Shown here piece by piece: positions 40,986 to 50,702 of a stretch of DNA of 64,000 nt (positions are counted from its first letter, which is position 1; each line of letters begins with the position of its first letter). Where the stretch lies: positions 167,784 through 231,783 of the forward strand of contig JAHHHR010000007.1 of NCBI GenBank assembly GCA_019359245.1. The letters are read 5' to 3'. Source of the stretch: Nostoc desertorum CM1-VF14. GTDB lineage: Bacteria > Cyanobacteriota > Cyanobacteriia > Cyanobacteriales > Nostocaceae. The position numbers and the translations under genes are program-made. The notes under the pieces were generated by a model. That model saw nothing but the letters and a program-made list of their open reading frames with translations. It was not told the DNA's origin and made no database searches.

Positions 40986-43157
40986 TTAGTTAGTTTTTTG
41001 CAAATTACTTGAGCTTTGGAATAGAGGGTCACATTTGTTTTCTATGACTATACACATATTACTGAGTGCTTGTTGATAATTGTCCATATCATCTTGCTCA
41101 AGAAATATTTTGGCAGATGCCTGTATATCTTCGATAGCTTTCGTCTGGTTTTTGTTAGATTCACTACCGCCATATTGTGCCAGTTCATAGCGAACCATAC
41201 CTCGTTTGAGATATACTTTTGCTAGTTTCGGGCTGATACTTAATGCTTGGTTAAAGTCGGCGATCGCTTGATTATATTCTTGCTCATAATTGCTGCTATA
41301 TTGAGCAATTTGATAATAGACGACACCTCGATGAAAGTAAGCTTCTGCTTTGGATACATTAAGTTGTATCACGTGAGTAAAATCTGCGATCGCTCTTTTG
41401 TAAGCTTGTTGAGATTCACCGCTATATTTAGCCATTTGGGTGCGGACAATGCCCCGTCTGATATAAGCTTCAGTTTCATTATTATCGAGGCCAATTGCCC
41501 GATTATAGTCGGCGACCGCTAGGTTATACTCTAGATCAGGATCGTTACTATATTCGGCAAGCATATAGCGGGCATTACCCCGATTCACAAGAGCTTTGAT
41601 TTGATTGGGATTGATTTTGAGAGCTTGGCTATAATCTACAACTGCTCCTTCGTAGTCTTTGAGGTTATAGCGGGCATTGCCACGATTTACAATAGCTCTA
41701 GCGTGTGTCGGTTCTTGTTCAATTGCTTCGGTAAAGCTGGCAATTGCTTTTTCATAATCTCGGTCTTTGTAAGCAACATAACCTTGCTGATAGTAATCAG
41801 CGAAGCTGAGTTTTTGATTTGTCTGGCGAGACTTCAATGTTTGTTGGGTATAAGCATTTTGAGAAACCAACGGCTGAGTAAATTTAATCATTACGTCCGC
41901 ATATCCCAATAAACCAAAACCCAGCAAGCAACAAATAATCGGGTACAACTTTGACTTCTTGGAAGGTTTATAAGATGCACCGCTTGGGGTAATTATTGGC
42001 TGCCAATAATTTAACTGCGATGACATGGCTCGGCTTCGCTGTGGAAAATGCGGTGTTTGGGTGTAGCGCTTTTTCGCTTTGATTCGCGGTTGGAGATGTT
42101 CTCTAGCTTCTATAGCCCGATGTGATGGGAAGGGGTCGCGCCCGCCTAATCGCACGGTACGTTCACACCAGGGACAGCTACGCATATGGTTGTTGTAGCG
42201 ATGCTGCGGATTTGTCGTGCAGGTAATCAAAGAATCTTCGGCTTCAGATATTGCTGAGAGCCAAGTCTGGGCACTGGGGCGCAGCAGTGGGTTGTTGTGA
42301 CCCTCTTCAAAACAACGGACAAATAGTTCTTGTAAGCTGGGATGTAGAATTTCCCAAGGGGGTGCAATGGGCGTAGGAAGGTAGGGTACGTAGCGCTTTT
42401 GGCTGTAAGTGAAATGACCCGATGCAATACGGGCTTCGTAGGGCGGTGGCTCAATAGCGCCTTGAAAAATCCCCGAAAATGGGTGAGTGCCTTCCATTAA
42501 GAGTTGGAATACCAGCACCGCTAACCCAAATAAGTCGTGAGAAATTTCGCGATCGTGCTGGGCAAAAGTTTTATTCTGTAGTTCTGGTGGGGTAAACTCT
42601 GGTTTACCGACTGGGCAGCGATAAACAACATTGCTGCTTGGGTCGAGTACTTGGAAGGAGTCTGTGTCTATCAAAGTCACCAGTGCTGTGTCACTGACGA
42701 GGATATTTGACTCATTGACATCACCGATGCAATATCCACTAGCGTGTAAAGCTGCAAAAGCCGCCGCCAAGTTACGAGCCGTGCGGAGCAGGTACTGATA
42801 GTTGAATAGAGGGCAGTGTTGGCGGCGAGTTCTGGGGTTGTAAAAATCGATGATTGGACGCATCCCCTGAATTCGTGGCATTAAAAAGCCGAGGATGCTA
42901 TTTTTGCCATCTGCTGCCCGTAATAAATCCTCTGGCCAAGCAATTGAGATATGCCCCAAACTAGCCGTAGGGTTTTCCGGCGGGTTGGCAAGCATTGCTT
43001 GGAGTTTATCAGCATGGGCAGTAGTTGGCTTGTGGTAAATCTTCGCCACCAAGCTGTTATCCGATGGCACTGCATAAACACAAGCTTCGCCGCCACGCCC
43101 CAAACTGACATTGAGGCTGAGGATTTCTTTTCTAGGGGAACAACGTAGTACCTGCAT
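40986..43157 (-). CDS. Atypical protein kinase with zinc-ribbon-like motif, TM segment and C-terminal TPR array
   Basis: LGRGGEACVYAVPSDNSLVAKIYHK, GYCIGDVNESNILVSDTALVTLIDTDSFQV, CTTNPQHRYNNHMRSCPWCERT, hydrophobic LYPIICCLLGFGLLGYADVMI, then multiple TPRs. Confidence 0.87.
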   Translation of the reverse strand: MQVLRCSPRKEILSLNVSLGRGGEACVYAVPSDNSLVAKIYHKPTTAHADKLQAMLANPPENPTASLGHISIAWPEDLLRAADGKNSILGFLMPRIQGMRPIIDFYNPRTRRQHCPLFNYQYLLRTARNLAAAFAALHASGYCIGDVNESNILVSDTALVTLIDTDSFQVLDPSSNVVYRCPVGKPEFTPPELQNKTFAQHDREISHDLFGLAVLVFQLLMEGTHPFSGIFQGAIEPPPYEARIASGHFTYSQKRYVPYLPTPIAPPWEILHPSLQELFVRCFEEGHNNPLLRPSAQTWLSAISEAEDSLITCTTNPQHRYNNHMRSCPWCERTVRLGGRDPFPSHRAIEAREHLQPRIKAKKRYTQTPHFPQRSRAMSSQLNYWQPIITPSGASYKPSKKSKLYPIICCLLGFGLLGYADVMIKFTQPLVSQNAYTQQTLKSRQTNQKLSFADYYQQGYVAYKDRDYEKAIASFTEAIEQEPTHARAIVNRGNARYNLKDYEGAVVDYSQALKINPNQIKALVNRGNARYMLAEYSNDPDLEYNLAVADYNRAIGLDNNETEAYIRRGIVRTQMAKYSGESQQAYKRAIADFTHVIQLNVSKAEAYFHRGVVYYQIAQYSSNYEQEYNQAIADFNQALSISPKLAKVYLKRGMVRYELAQYGGSESNKNQTKAIEDIQASAKIFLEQDDMDNYQQALSNMCIVIENKCDPLFQSSSNLQKTN

Positions 43158-43213
43158 AATGAAATTACCGCTAACGGGAGTTATGTAAGATGTGAAACCT
43201 GTAGATGTATTGC

Positions 43214-43996
43214 TTATGAGTTGTTGAATGCAGCTATAATGAGTGTCAAATCATCATCAGTGCGTTGTGTAATCCGTTCTGAGCGTAAAAATGTTACTAA
43301 CTGCTCCTTTGCTTCTGTCTTATCTTCGGCATTAGCTACAAATTCAAATAACGGAAAAAAGAAGGGTTTGTGAGGTTCGCCGACAACCATATTCAAAGCC
43401 AGCATTTGTAGTCCGTCGGTGATGATGCCAACATTTACTATGTCTGTACGCCAGATTTTCATCTGCGCTGTATCTAAGGCAGTAGGAGAAGTTAAAAAAG
43501 TGGTTTCATTGATGTATTCGCCGCTGTCAGGCATAGTCAGTGCCAACAAGTTGCCCATACTATCTTTTGCCACTGCCAAACCATCACCTATCTGTACCAC
43601 AGCCACAACTTCTGGTGTGGCAAGCATCACAATTAAGGTAGTTGCTAAATCTTGAGGCTGTTTATCACAAGTAGCCGCCTCATCCTCCACAGCTTTTTTG
43701 GCAGCTAGTATGGCATCATTTAAGAGCGATCGCACATAGGCATCATCAGTGAAAATTTTCCGGGTGAGTCCTTTAGTGGAAAGATTTTCTATTGCTGTCT
43801 CCACAGCAATCATCGCTCCCACTTTGCCAAGGCTAGCAGAACCCGCCCCATCTGCTGCGGCTGCCACTAAAACATTATCTGATAATATCTGCCAGTGATG
43901 AGCATCCTGACATAACTGATTGTTTTTTAAGTGACTCGTACCACATACAGACGCAGCCACAATCCGCCATTGAGCAATCTGTTTTGATATGTTCAT
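43214..43996 (-). CDS. PP2C-family protein serine/threonine phosphatase
   Basis: VAAAADGAGSASLGKVGAMIAVE, VVAVVQIGDGLAVAK, RTDDDLTLIIA. Confidence 0.88.
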   Translation of the reverse strand: MNISKQIAQWRIVAASVCGTSHLKNNQLCQDAHHWQILSDNVLVAAAADGAGSASLGKVGAMIAVETAIENLSTKGLTRKIFTDDAYVRSLLNDAILAAKKAVEDEAATCDKQPQDLATTLIVMLATPEVVAVVQIGDGLAVAKDSMGNLLALTMPDSGEYINETTFLTSPTALDTAQMKIWRTDIVNVGIITDGLQMLALNMVVGEPHKPFFFPLFEFVANAEDKTEAKEQLVTFLRSERITQRTDDDLTLIIAAFNNS

Positions 43997-44047
43997 AAAT
44001 TTTTTTTCCAGCAGCTAGCTGTGTAAACATCAAGCTGCAATTTTTAA

Positions 44048-44749
44048 TTAAACAGTTCCCCAACCAATCGGCGGTAGTGCTACCTGTTCGTCTACTTGTG
44101 AATGAGAAACAGCCGACATACTAGTTGACAACCACACAAACATCTCGATAAAATTTAATCCTTTAAGCTTTAGGGGGGTACGCACAGCTATTTGATTTAA
44201 ACGCGTCATATTCGCATTTTCTACACCTACTGTAAAAAATGCTACACGCTTATTAGCCTCGTCTCCCTGTAGGCGTTGGGATGCTTGCTCTACAACATTT
44301 TCTAATTCACCTTGCGGTTCTCCATCGGTAATCATGAATACCCAAGGACGATAGTAAGCAATCCCATTGGCACGATACTGAGATTTCCGCTCTTGAATTA
44401 TGTCTAAAGCTTTATGAATTCCTGCACCCATTGTAGTTAACCCCTGGGCTGTCAAAATCGGCGGATTAAATTGATCGGCAGTGACAAAGTCTTGTACTAC
44501 ATTGATATTACTATCAAAAGTTACGATCGCTACTTCCACGCGTCTTGCTGCTAAAGAATTTTTGACTAATTCATCCTTTAAACTTAGTAAACCCTGATTT
44601 AAAGCCTCAATCGGATCTCCTTGCATCGAGCCAGATGTGTCTAGCAAGAGTACACAAGGACAACGCGGTTCTGGGTTCTCAGCAAATTCTACTACTTCAT
44701 CAAGTCTTAATGTATCATCCATAACTTTATGTGTTATGTTAAAGTTCAA
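44048..44749 (-). CDS. TerY-like vWA domain protein
   Basis: CVLLLDTSGSMQGDPIEALNQGL MIDAS, TTMGAGIHKALD, FMITDGEPQGE. Confidence 0.9.
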   Translation of the reverse strand: MNFNITHKVMDDTLRLDEVVEFAENPEPRCPCVLLLDTSGSMQGDPIEALNQGLLSLKDELVKNSLAARRVEVAIVTFDSNINVVQDFVTADQFNPPILTAQGLTTMGAGIHKALDIIQERKSQYRANGIAYYRPWVFMITDGEPQGELENVVEQASQRLQGDEANKRVAFFTVGVENANMTRLNQIAVRTPLKLKGLNFIEMFVWLSTSMSAVSHSQVDEQVALPPIGWGTV

Positions 44750-45144
44750 AGCTTTATTTCCCTTTCTTGAGAGTATGTAATTACAGCCGCCGAGGCGACT
44801 TACAGAATATAGTATCTAGTGGTAGATGCTCTAATTTTTATTAAACAAATTTTTTTCATGAAGTTCTCGATATATTTAAGAAGAACTTGAGAACAGTTTA
44901 GTTTAGCAAAAAAGAGTTTATCAAGACGCAGCATTCCCTGTTGTAATGTATCTACCAAAAATTTATATCCATTAACCCTACAGTACAATAAATACGTAAA
45001 CTTTCCTAGATAAAATTTTAAAGATTTTATGTAGAAAAATCGTTCTTTTACATAAAAGTAATTAACCATAATTAAGATCATTAGCTGTAGAAGTATACCA
45101 GTGTAACTGCGGTAACTTGGGATAAAATTTCCTTCTTTAAGTGA

Positions 45145-45272
45145 GTGGGCATGAATAAACGTCGTTATTTAAGGTCTTTAGCTAAGGTTATCGGTAGTGA
45201 GTAAAATCAATAAATAAGCGACATCTACTAATAGTCTAGCTATGATAAGTGTTTACGTTTATTCATACCCAC
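45145..45272. repeat. 128-bp element bounded by 18-bp inverted repeats
   Basis: gtgggcatgaataaacgt (45145-45162) and acgtttattcatacccac (45255-45272): 17/18 complementary. Confidence 0.7.
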
Positions 45273-45484
45273 CTAATTTTTTTTGGAAAATATAAAATAA
45301 GTAGAGCGTGCTAAATGTAACAAACAAATTCTAGGTCTGTTCCTTTTATCCTTTTAATATATATACATATTTTAAAAGGCATAATTTCTACGGAGAGAAA
45401 TATTACAAAGAAGAAAATACTTCATAGCTGATATCTTCAATTTACAAATGTTCCGTTGTTGATTCCGCAAAAAAACTTAAAAAT

Positions 45485-46867
45485 ATGAATAATTCTGGTG
45501 CATTCACCAAACTACGTCCTCTTAATTTGTTAAGACAGTTATCAAATTGCTCCGACAGTACTTGTTTACAAGCATTGAGTAACTCAGTTTCTTGGTCGAT
45601 TTACCTAGAACAGGGGAGAATAACTTACGCTACCCATTCAGTGGAACCATTTGATAGGCTAGAACGTCATTTGCGTCGCCTCAGCCACCAAATTCCACTA
45701 CTGACAAGTGAGGTTCGTGTCCAACTACGTTTGATGTTTGAACCTGACTCACACAGTCAGTTAATTGATGATGATAACAATTCGATAAACTACCCCCCTG
45801 AGTATCAGGCTATATCCTGGCTTCTTAGTCAGCAATATCTACATTCTACACAAGCAGCAGTGCTGATTCAAGAATTAGTTAAAGAGGTGATTGAATCATT
45901 TTTGTTAATCAAAGAAGGTACTTTTGAATTAGCCGAACCATTTGAGAAAATGCCAAGGATTTGTAGGATAGATGTCGAAAAGATTCTACAACGTTGCCAA
46001 ATAAGATTAGAAAATTGGCAAGCTTTTGTTCCCCAAATCTCTTCTGCATTTCAACGTCCATATCTGTTGATTAACAGCAAAATCGAGGAAAAAGATTTAC
46101 CAAAACTTCAGCCAGATTTAACTAATTGGATGAAGGGTTTCAGCCTGTGTCATCTGGCTACAATTTTGAATCAAGATGAAATCGAATTGGCTCGCAATTT
46201 ATACCCTTATATACTTAAGGGGGCGATTATCTTGCATGAAGCTGATCCACCATTTGATAAATTACCAAAGATATTTGAAGAGCAATCGCTTTTGACAAAA
46301 TTCGTTCCATTAGTTGACACAAAAGAAAAATTAAATATTACCGTCAACTCTTACCCGGATATTTTTGAAGAGAATGTAGCTCTTGTTCAGCGATTACCGC
46401 AGCTTTCTCCTCTTCCAAAAGAGGACTTTCAGGAACCAACAATATCAAATAACATAAATCCTGCTTCCCAAATAGTAACGGCTGCTACTGTAACGGTACA
46501 AAAAGTCCACAAAATTGTTTCTGTAGATGATAGCCCTACAATTCTCAAAGAAATTAGCCGTTTCTTAGAAAATGAAAATTTTGCTGTAGTGACGATCAAC
46601 GACCCAGTCAAAGCCGTTTTGTCAATTATAAGACACAAACCGGACTTAATTTTGCTGGATTTAAATATGTTAGGCATTGATGGTTATGAGTTGTGTCGCA
46701 TTATACGAAATAATTCAATGTTTCAAAAGACTCCTATCATCTTTGTCACTGGCAGTAAAGGGATTGTAGACAAAGTAAAGGCGAAATTAGTGGGCGCATC
46801 TGGATATCTCACTAAACCTTTTACTCGCGCCGAGCTACTGAAAATAATCTTTATGCATTTGACTTAA
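45485..46867 (+). CDS. PatA-like response regulator (PATAN/DUF4388-type N-terminus + REC)
   Basis: N-terminal LRPLNLLRQLSNCSDSTCLQALSNSVSWSIYLEQGRITYATHS; C-terminal KIVSVDDSPTILKEISRFLENE...PDLILLDLNMLGIDGYELCR...KTPIIFVTGSKG...GYLTKPFTRAEL. Confidence 0.88.
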   Translation: MNNSGAFTKLRPLNLLRQLSNCSDSTCLQALSNSVSWSIYLEQGRITYATHSVEPFDRLERHLRRLSHQIPLLTSEVRVQLRLMFEPDSHSQLIDDDNNSINYPPEYQAISWLLSQQYLHSTQAAVLIQELVKEVIESFLLIKEGTFELAEPFEKMPRICRIDVEKILQRCQIRLENWQAFVPQISSAFQRPYLLINSKIEEKDLPKLQPDLTNWMKGFSLCHLATILNQDEIELARNLYPYILKGAIILHEADPPFDKLPKIFEEQSLLTKFVPLVDTKEKLNITVNSYPDIFEENVALVQRLPQLSPLPKEDFQEPTISNNINPASQIVTAATVTVQKVHKIVSVDDSPTILKEISRFLENENFAVVTINDPVKAVLSIIRHKPDLILLDLNMLGIDGYELCRIIRNNSMFQKTPIIFVTGSKGIVDKVKAKLVGASGYLTKPFTRAELLKIIFMHLT

Positions 46868-46929
46868 TTTGACTTAAAGTAAGCACACTACAAAATCTAA
46901 CAAAATTGAGCTAGTGAGGATAAATCAAC

Positions 46930-47010
46930 ATGGCTACAGTTTTAGTTTTTGAAGATGCTCCTTCTTTGTTACAATTAATCAGTATTTTTTTGAATTCTAT
47001 AGCTAACTAA
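46930..47010 (+). pseudogene. Truncated CheY-like response regulator remnant
   Basis: MATVLVFEDAPSLLQLISIFLNSIAN*: start of a PilH/CheY-like REC domain that stops after 26 aa, directly after the PatA-like gene. Confidence 0.65.
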
Positions 47011-47249
47011 AAAAAATTAGCGACTCAAAAAGGGCCACTGCATTGCAGAAAGTAATACTTCTGGGTTAGTTACAGATTGAAATATTTGAAGTGCTAGAAG
47101 GTTGATTCTTGCAGCGCTCAATCAGAGCAATATCAACTGCAAAGCTTAACCGAGAAGTATTATATTCAAAATGTAATCAACTCAGGTTGACAAAAAGACT
47201 CATTGCAACAATAGACAGGCTTACCGATGCAAAAACTGTCCCCTGTCCG

Positions 47250-48761
47250 CTACAAAGTTTCAGGATTTCTAGAGAAATCATAATTCGGGTTGTTGTAGCC
47301 CGGATTTGACATGGCAGATGGTACAAGTTCAGGACTATTGATTAAACTGCTGACATCTTGGCCGATATTTTGGTTGGGCGTATTACTACCCAACGATATC
47401 AGTTCGCCACTAACAGGAAAATTCCAGCCTTCATTACCAACGAGTGTTTTGCCATCACCACTGGCTTCAATCCGGTTTCCAAGGAGATTGCTGTTACTGA
47501 CATTGGCAGTGTTGCCGCTACCAAGGATGCCGTTGTTACTACTAGTCTGTGTATTGGCATTACCAAGGATGTCGTTGTTATTGCCTAAGTTCCAGTTACC
47601 GTTACCGTTGGTTGTATTCTCGTTACCAAAGCCCCAGTTGCCATTACCTTCGGTTTTGCCGCCATCACCGTAGTTCCAGTTACCGTTACCGTTGGTTGTG
47701 TTGCTACCACCAAAATTCCAGTTACCATTACCGTCGGTTGTATTGTTACTACCAAAACTCCAGTTACCGTTACCTTGACCACTGTTACCAGTAGCATTTG
47801 CACCATCTAAGCTTTGAATATCAGATATCCAGTTGTCGCTCTTATAAGGTACAGGTAGACCGTTGCCAGTTTCAGGTAGGTTGCTACCACTCTCTTTGGA
47901 GGGGGGAGTGCTGCCGAATGGTAAGTTACCAGGGAGGTTGCCAGAGGTACTACCACCAGATGCGTTACCACCACCGAAGGGGTTGTTACCACCACCAGAT
48001 GGGTTACTACCGGATGCGTTACCACCACCGAAGGGGTTGTTACCACCACCAGATGGGTTACTACCGGATGCGTTACCACCACCGAAGGGGTTGTTACCAC
48101 CACCAGATGGGTTACCGCCGGATGCGTTACCACCACCGAAGGGGTTGTTACCACCACCAGATGGGTTACCACCGGATGCGTTACCACTAGCAAAAGGGTT
48201 GCTACCACCACCTAATGCGCTGGTATCACCGCCAAGGACTCCGACCAGTTGATTGAACGGGTTATTAGTATCAGTTAAAGCCCGCTCGTCGAGTGGTCGC
48301 TCGTAATTGTAGGTGTACTTTCCATCTTCGCTGGTTGTGGATGAGTTACCACCACCAATGAAGGAAGCGAAGCCACCGCTACCACTAGCAGCACCACCAA
48401 AACCACCGCTGGAGCCACCGCTACCGGAGCCACCGCCACCGAAGCCACTGTTACCGGAGGCACTACTACCGGAGCCACTGCCACCGAAGCTACCGCCACC
48501 AGAGCCACTGCCACCGAAGCTACCGCCACCAGAGCCACTGCCACTGAAGCTACCGCCACCGAAGCCACTGCCACCGAAGCCACTGCCACCGGAGCCACCG
48601 CCACGGGGGGCACTGCTACCGGAGCCACTGCTACCATCTAAACTGCTGCCATCGGTGGACTGCCATTTGCCATTACTGAAAGAAAAATTTCCGTTACCAG
48701 ATAAATTGTTGCTAGTACCTTGTGACCCAGTAGTTTGATTGCTATTGTCAGAAGTTGCCAT
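47250..48761 (-). CDS. 503-aa Gly/Asn/Ser-rich repeat protein
   Basis: Three repeat classes: GGSGSGGGSFGGSG; GNNPFGGGNASGxNPSGG (18 aa); GNGNWNFGxxNTT. Confidence 0.75.
   Translation of the reverse strand: MATSDNSNQTTGSQGTSNNLSGNGNFSFSNGKWQSTDGSSLDGSSGSGSSAPRGGGSGGSGFGGSGFGGGSFSGSGSGGGSFGGSGSGGGSFGGSGSGSSASGNSGFGGGGSGSGGSSGGFGGAASGSGGFASFIGGGNSSTTSEDGKYTYNYERPLDERALTDTNNPFNQLVGVLGGDTSALGGGSNPFASGNASGGNPSGGGNNPFGGGNASGGNPSGGGNNPFGGGNASGSNPSGGGNNPFGGGNASGSNPSGGGNNPFGGGNASGGSTSGNLPGNLPFGSTPPSKESGSNLPETGNGLPVPYKSDNWISDIQSLDGANATGNSGQGNGNWSFGSNNTTDGNGNWNFGGSNTTNGNGNWNYGDGGKTEGNGNWGFGNENTTNGNGNWNLGNNNDILGNANTQTSSNNGILGSGNTANVSNSNLLGNRIEASGDGKTLVGNEGWNFPVSGELISLGSNTPNQNIGQDVSSLINSPELVPSAMSNPGYNNPNYDFSRNPETL
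47967..48200. repeat. 54-bp tandem repeat, ~4 near-identical copies plus a degenerate one, within the Gly/Asn-rich ORF
   Basis: accaccaccgaaggggttgttaccaccaccagatgggttactaccggatgcgtt-type unit recurring every 54 bp (18 codons). Confidence 0.9.
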
Positions 48762-49345
48762 TAGAATTAAGCTCCTATTACTTGAACTGAAATTCCTCTA
48801 TCAAAAGGAAGATCAAAGGCATGAATGAAAGCATTTTTTGACTTTCATCTTCAATAAAGAAATACTAATAAAACAGCAATTACTACTCTTAGCAAAACTA
48901 TACAAAATTAGATTTATATTTCAAATGAACAAAATATAGATTGGATTGTCCATTCTTTCGATTTGGATTGTCCATTCTTTCGATATTGTCCAAGTAGATT
49001 TGAGCAAAATTGTCGCTAATCCTTATAGTGAATACTTTAGAGGTAGTTTTAGCAGTGATTTTCGGCTCAAGCAGGAAAAATTTTCCTCTGTTGAGCATTA
49101 CAATCTAATGTAATTACGCTACAAAAAATAGTGAAGCTTGATTTTTGTAGTTTGTTGAGTAACAAAATATTATTTGTGAAGTTTTATCGAATTTTAAATA
49201 TTTAAGTTTTGCGATCGCTGATGCTGCTAATTTATTTATATCTATGATTTAAAAGCTTGTGGTCAATAAGAGGGCTGCATGCCGTAAATAAGCAAATTAT
49301 TGAAAAGCCTTAAAGAGTTTATTCCATAAAACTTTTGACTTTTGA

Positions 49346-49372
49346 TTTTTGACTTCCGCCTTGTGGTACTAG
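49346..49372. repeat. Dispersed intergenic repeat copy 2 (tttttgacttccgccttgtggtactag)
   Basis: Matches 9259-9291. Confidence 0.7.
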
Positions 49373-49572
49373 TTTGCTCAAACATATCTCTCAATTGGCA
49401 GAAGCCAAGACGCTAAGAAAAGTACACCCGTAGGGACACGGCACTGCCGTAATGTTGTACTGCATCTGAATTGGAAGCGCTATAACCCTCTTTTAAGAAA
49501 CGTCTTCGCTATAGGCTTGCAACCCTTGAGTTTACTTACTTTTTTCGGTTGAAAGAGAGATTTAGTTTTTTA

Positions 49573-50538
49573 TTATGCTTTTAACAGTGACTTAATTCGC
49601 TGCTTTGCCATATAAGAAATGCTACTAAAAAACGCAATCTGTTTTTGCCTTTCTTTTTTTACAGCTTGTTCCGCAGACCAATTAGACCAAATTGAATTAT
49701 CAAGGTATTGAAAAAATAAGTCTTTGTAAGGATGGTTACAACTATCGTGCCAAGGTTTATCCTTAGTTGAAAAATGAATAATATCGGGATTATTAATTAG
49801 CTGATTGAATACATCTTCTGTAAACGGACTATCTTGCCAAGATGAATATTGAAACAAATATGGCATTTGATTCCATTTGGGTTCAAGTTCGCCCCATTTT
49901 CCTGCAAGGATAGCATTCAAACCATCTTGATCGTGCCAGCGCACATACTGTTTGTTTATTCTCAGATACTCCATTAATTTTTCAAAAATCTGATCTTCCC
50001 GCCATTTTTTGAGATTCATTACTAAAACCCCAGAATTAAAGTATTTAGATTCTGGGGAAATGCCAAGATTTTGATAATTAATGAGTCCTCTTGGCGAAGA
50101 TACATAAGGCGCTCCCATATCCTGTGCTGCCAAGAGATAATATTCTCCAATATCAATATCCCATAATTGCTCTATATTTCCTTGGACAATCACATCGCTA
50201 TCGATGTAAATTGCCTTATTAAATTGTTTTGGTAATAGTTGAGGAATTAAAATCCGATAGTAAGCAGCAATTGTAATAGTGGATGAAGTTTGTACGTTTT
50301 TGAAGTGCTGCTTTTTAGGCTTGAGCCAATTGATACTGACTTCCTCAGATTTTAAGTTTTTGATAATTCTATGTTTGTTGAGTTTACTAATTCCACCATC
50401 AATAATATATAGGACCAACTTCTGCTCACTTTGAAAATTGGCAATAACTGAGCGGGTAGCCGATGCTATAGGCATAGAGTAGTTATCATCAGCAGCACAA
50501 ACAAGAACAATTGATTTTTCGTTTGATAGGATTGTCAT
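49573..50538 (-). CDS. GT8-family glycosyltransferase (LgtC-like)
   Basis: IVLVCAADDNYSMPIASATRSVIANF, KAIYIDSDVIVQGNIEQLWDIDI (DxD), YFNSGVLVMNLKKWR, HDQDGLNAIL, HFSTKDKPWH. Confidence 0.93.
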   Translation of the reverse strand: MTILSNEKSIVLVCAADDNYSMPIASATRSVIANFQSEQKLVLYIIDGGISKLNKHRIIKNLKSEEVSINWLKPKKQHFKNVQTSSTITIAAYYRILIPQLLPKQFNKAIYIDSDVIVQGNIEQLWDIDIGEYYLLAAQDMGAPYVSSPRGLINYQNLGISPESKYFNSGVLVMNLKKWREDQIFEKLMEYLRINKQYVRWHDQDGLNAILAGKWGELEPKWNQMPYLFQYSSWQDSPFTEDVFNQLINNPDIIHFSTKDKPWHDSCNHPYKDLFFQYLDNSIWSNWSAEQAVKKERQKQIAFFSSISYMAKQRIKSLLKA

Positions 50539-50702
50539 TATTGCATTTTTATATATTGTTTAGCATCAAAGATTGTTCTGTCAGTCTAACGTAGTAGGAT
50601 TGTTCAAGTGAAAGGGTACGCCTTGCGGGACGAGTAGCCATCGATCGCTAGTAGTCACCCTAAAATAAAAACAAAAGACGATTCCTAAAACAAGCACACT
50701 CC

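Noticed and set aside
44800-45081. 93-aa minus ORF
   Set aside because: AT-rich, no recognisable motif or start context; likely chance.
47311-48738. Long Pro/Leu- or Tyr/His-rich ORFs on the plus strand and alternate minus frames (e.g. 47311-47673, 47798-48190, 47863-48252, 48275-48637, 48313-48738)
   Set aside because: Shadow frames of the Gly/Asn-rich repeat gene; 54-bp periodicity keeps all frames open. The 503-aa minus ORF is the most plausible coding frame.
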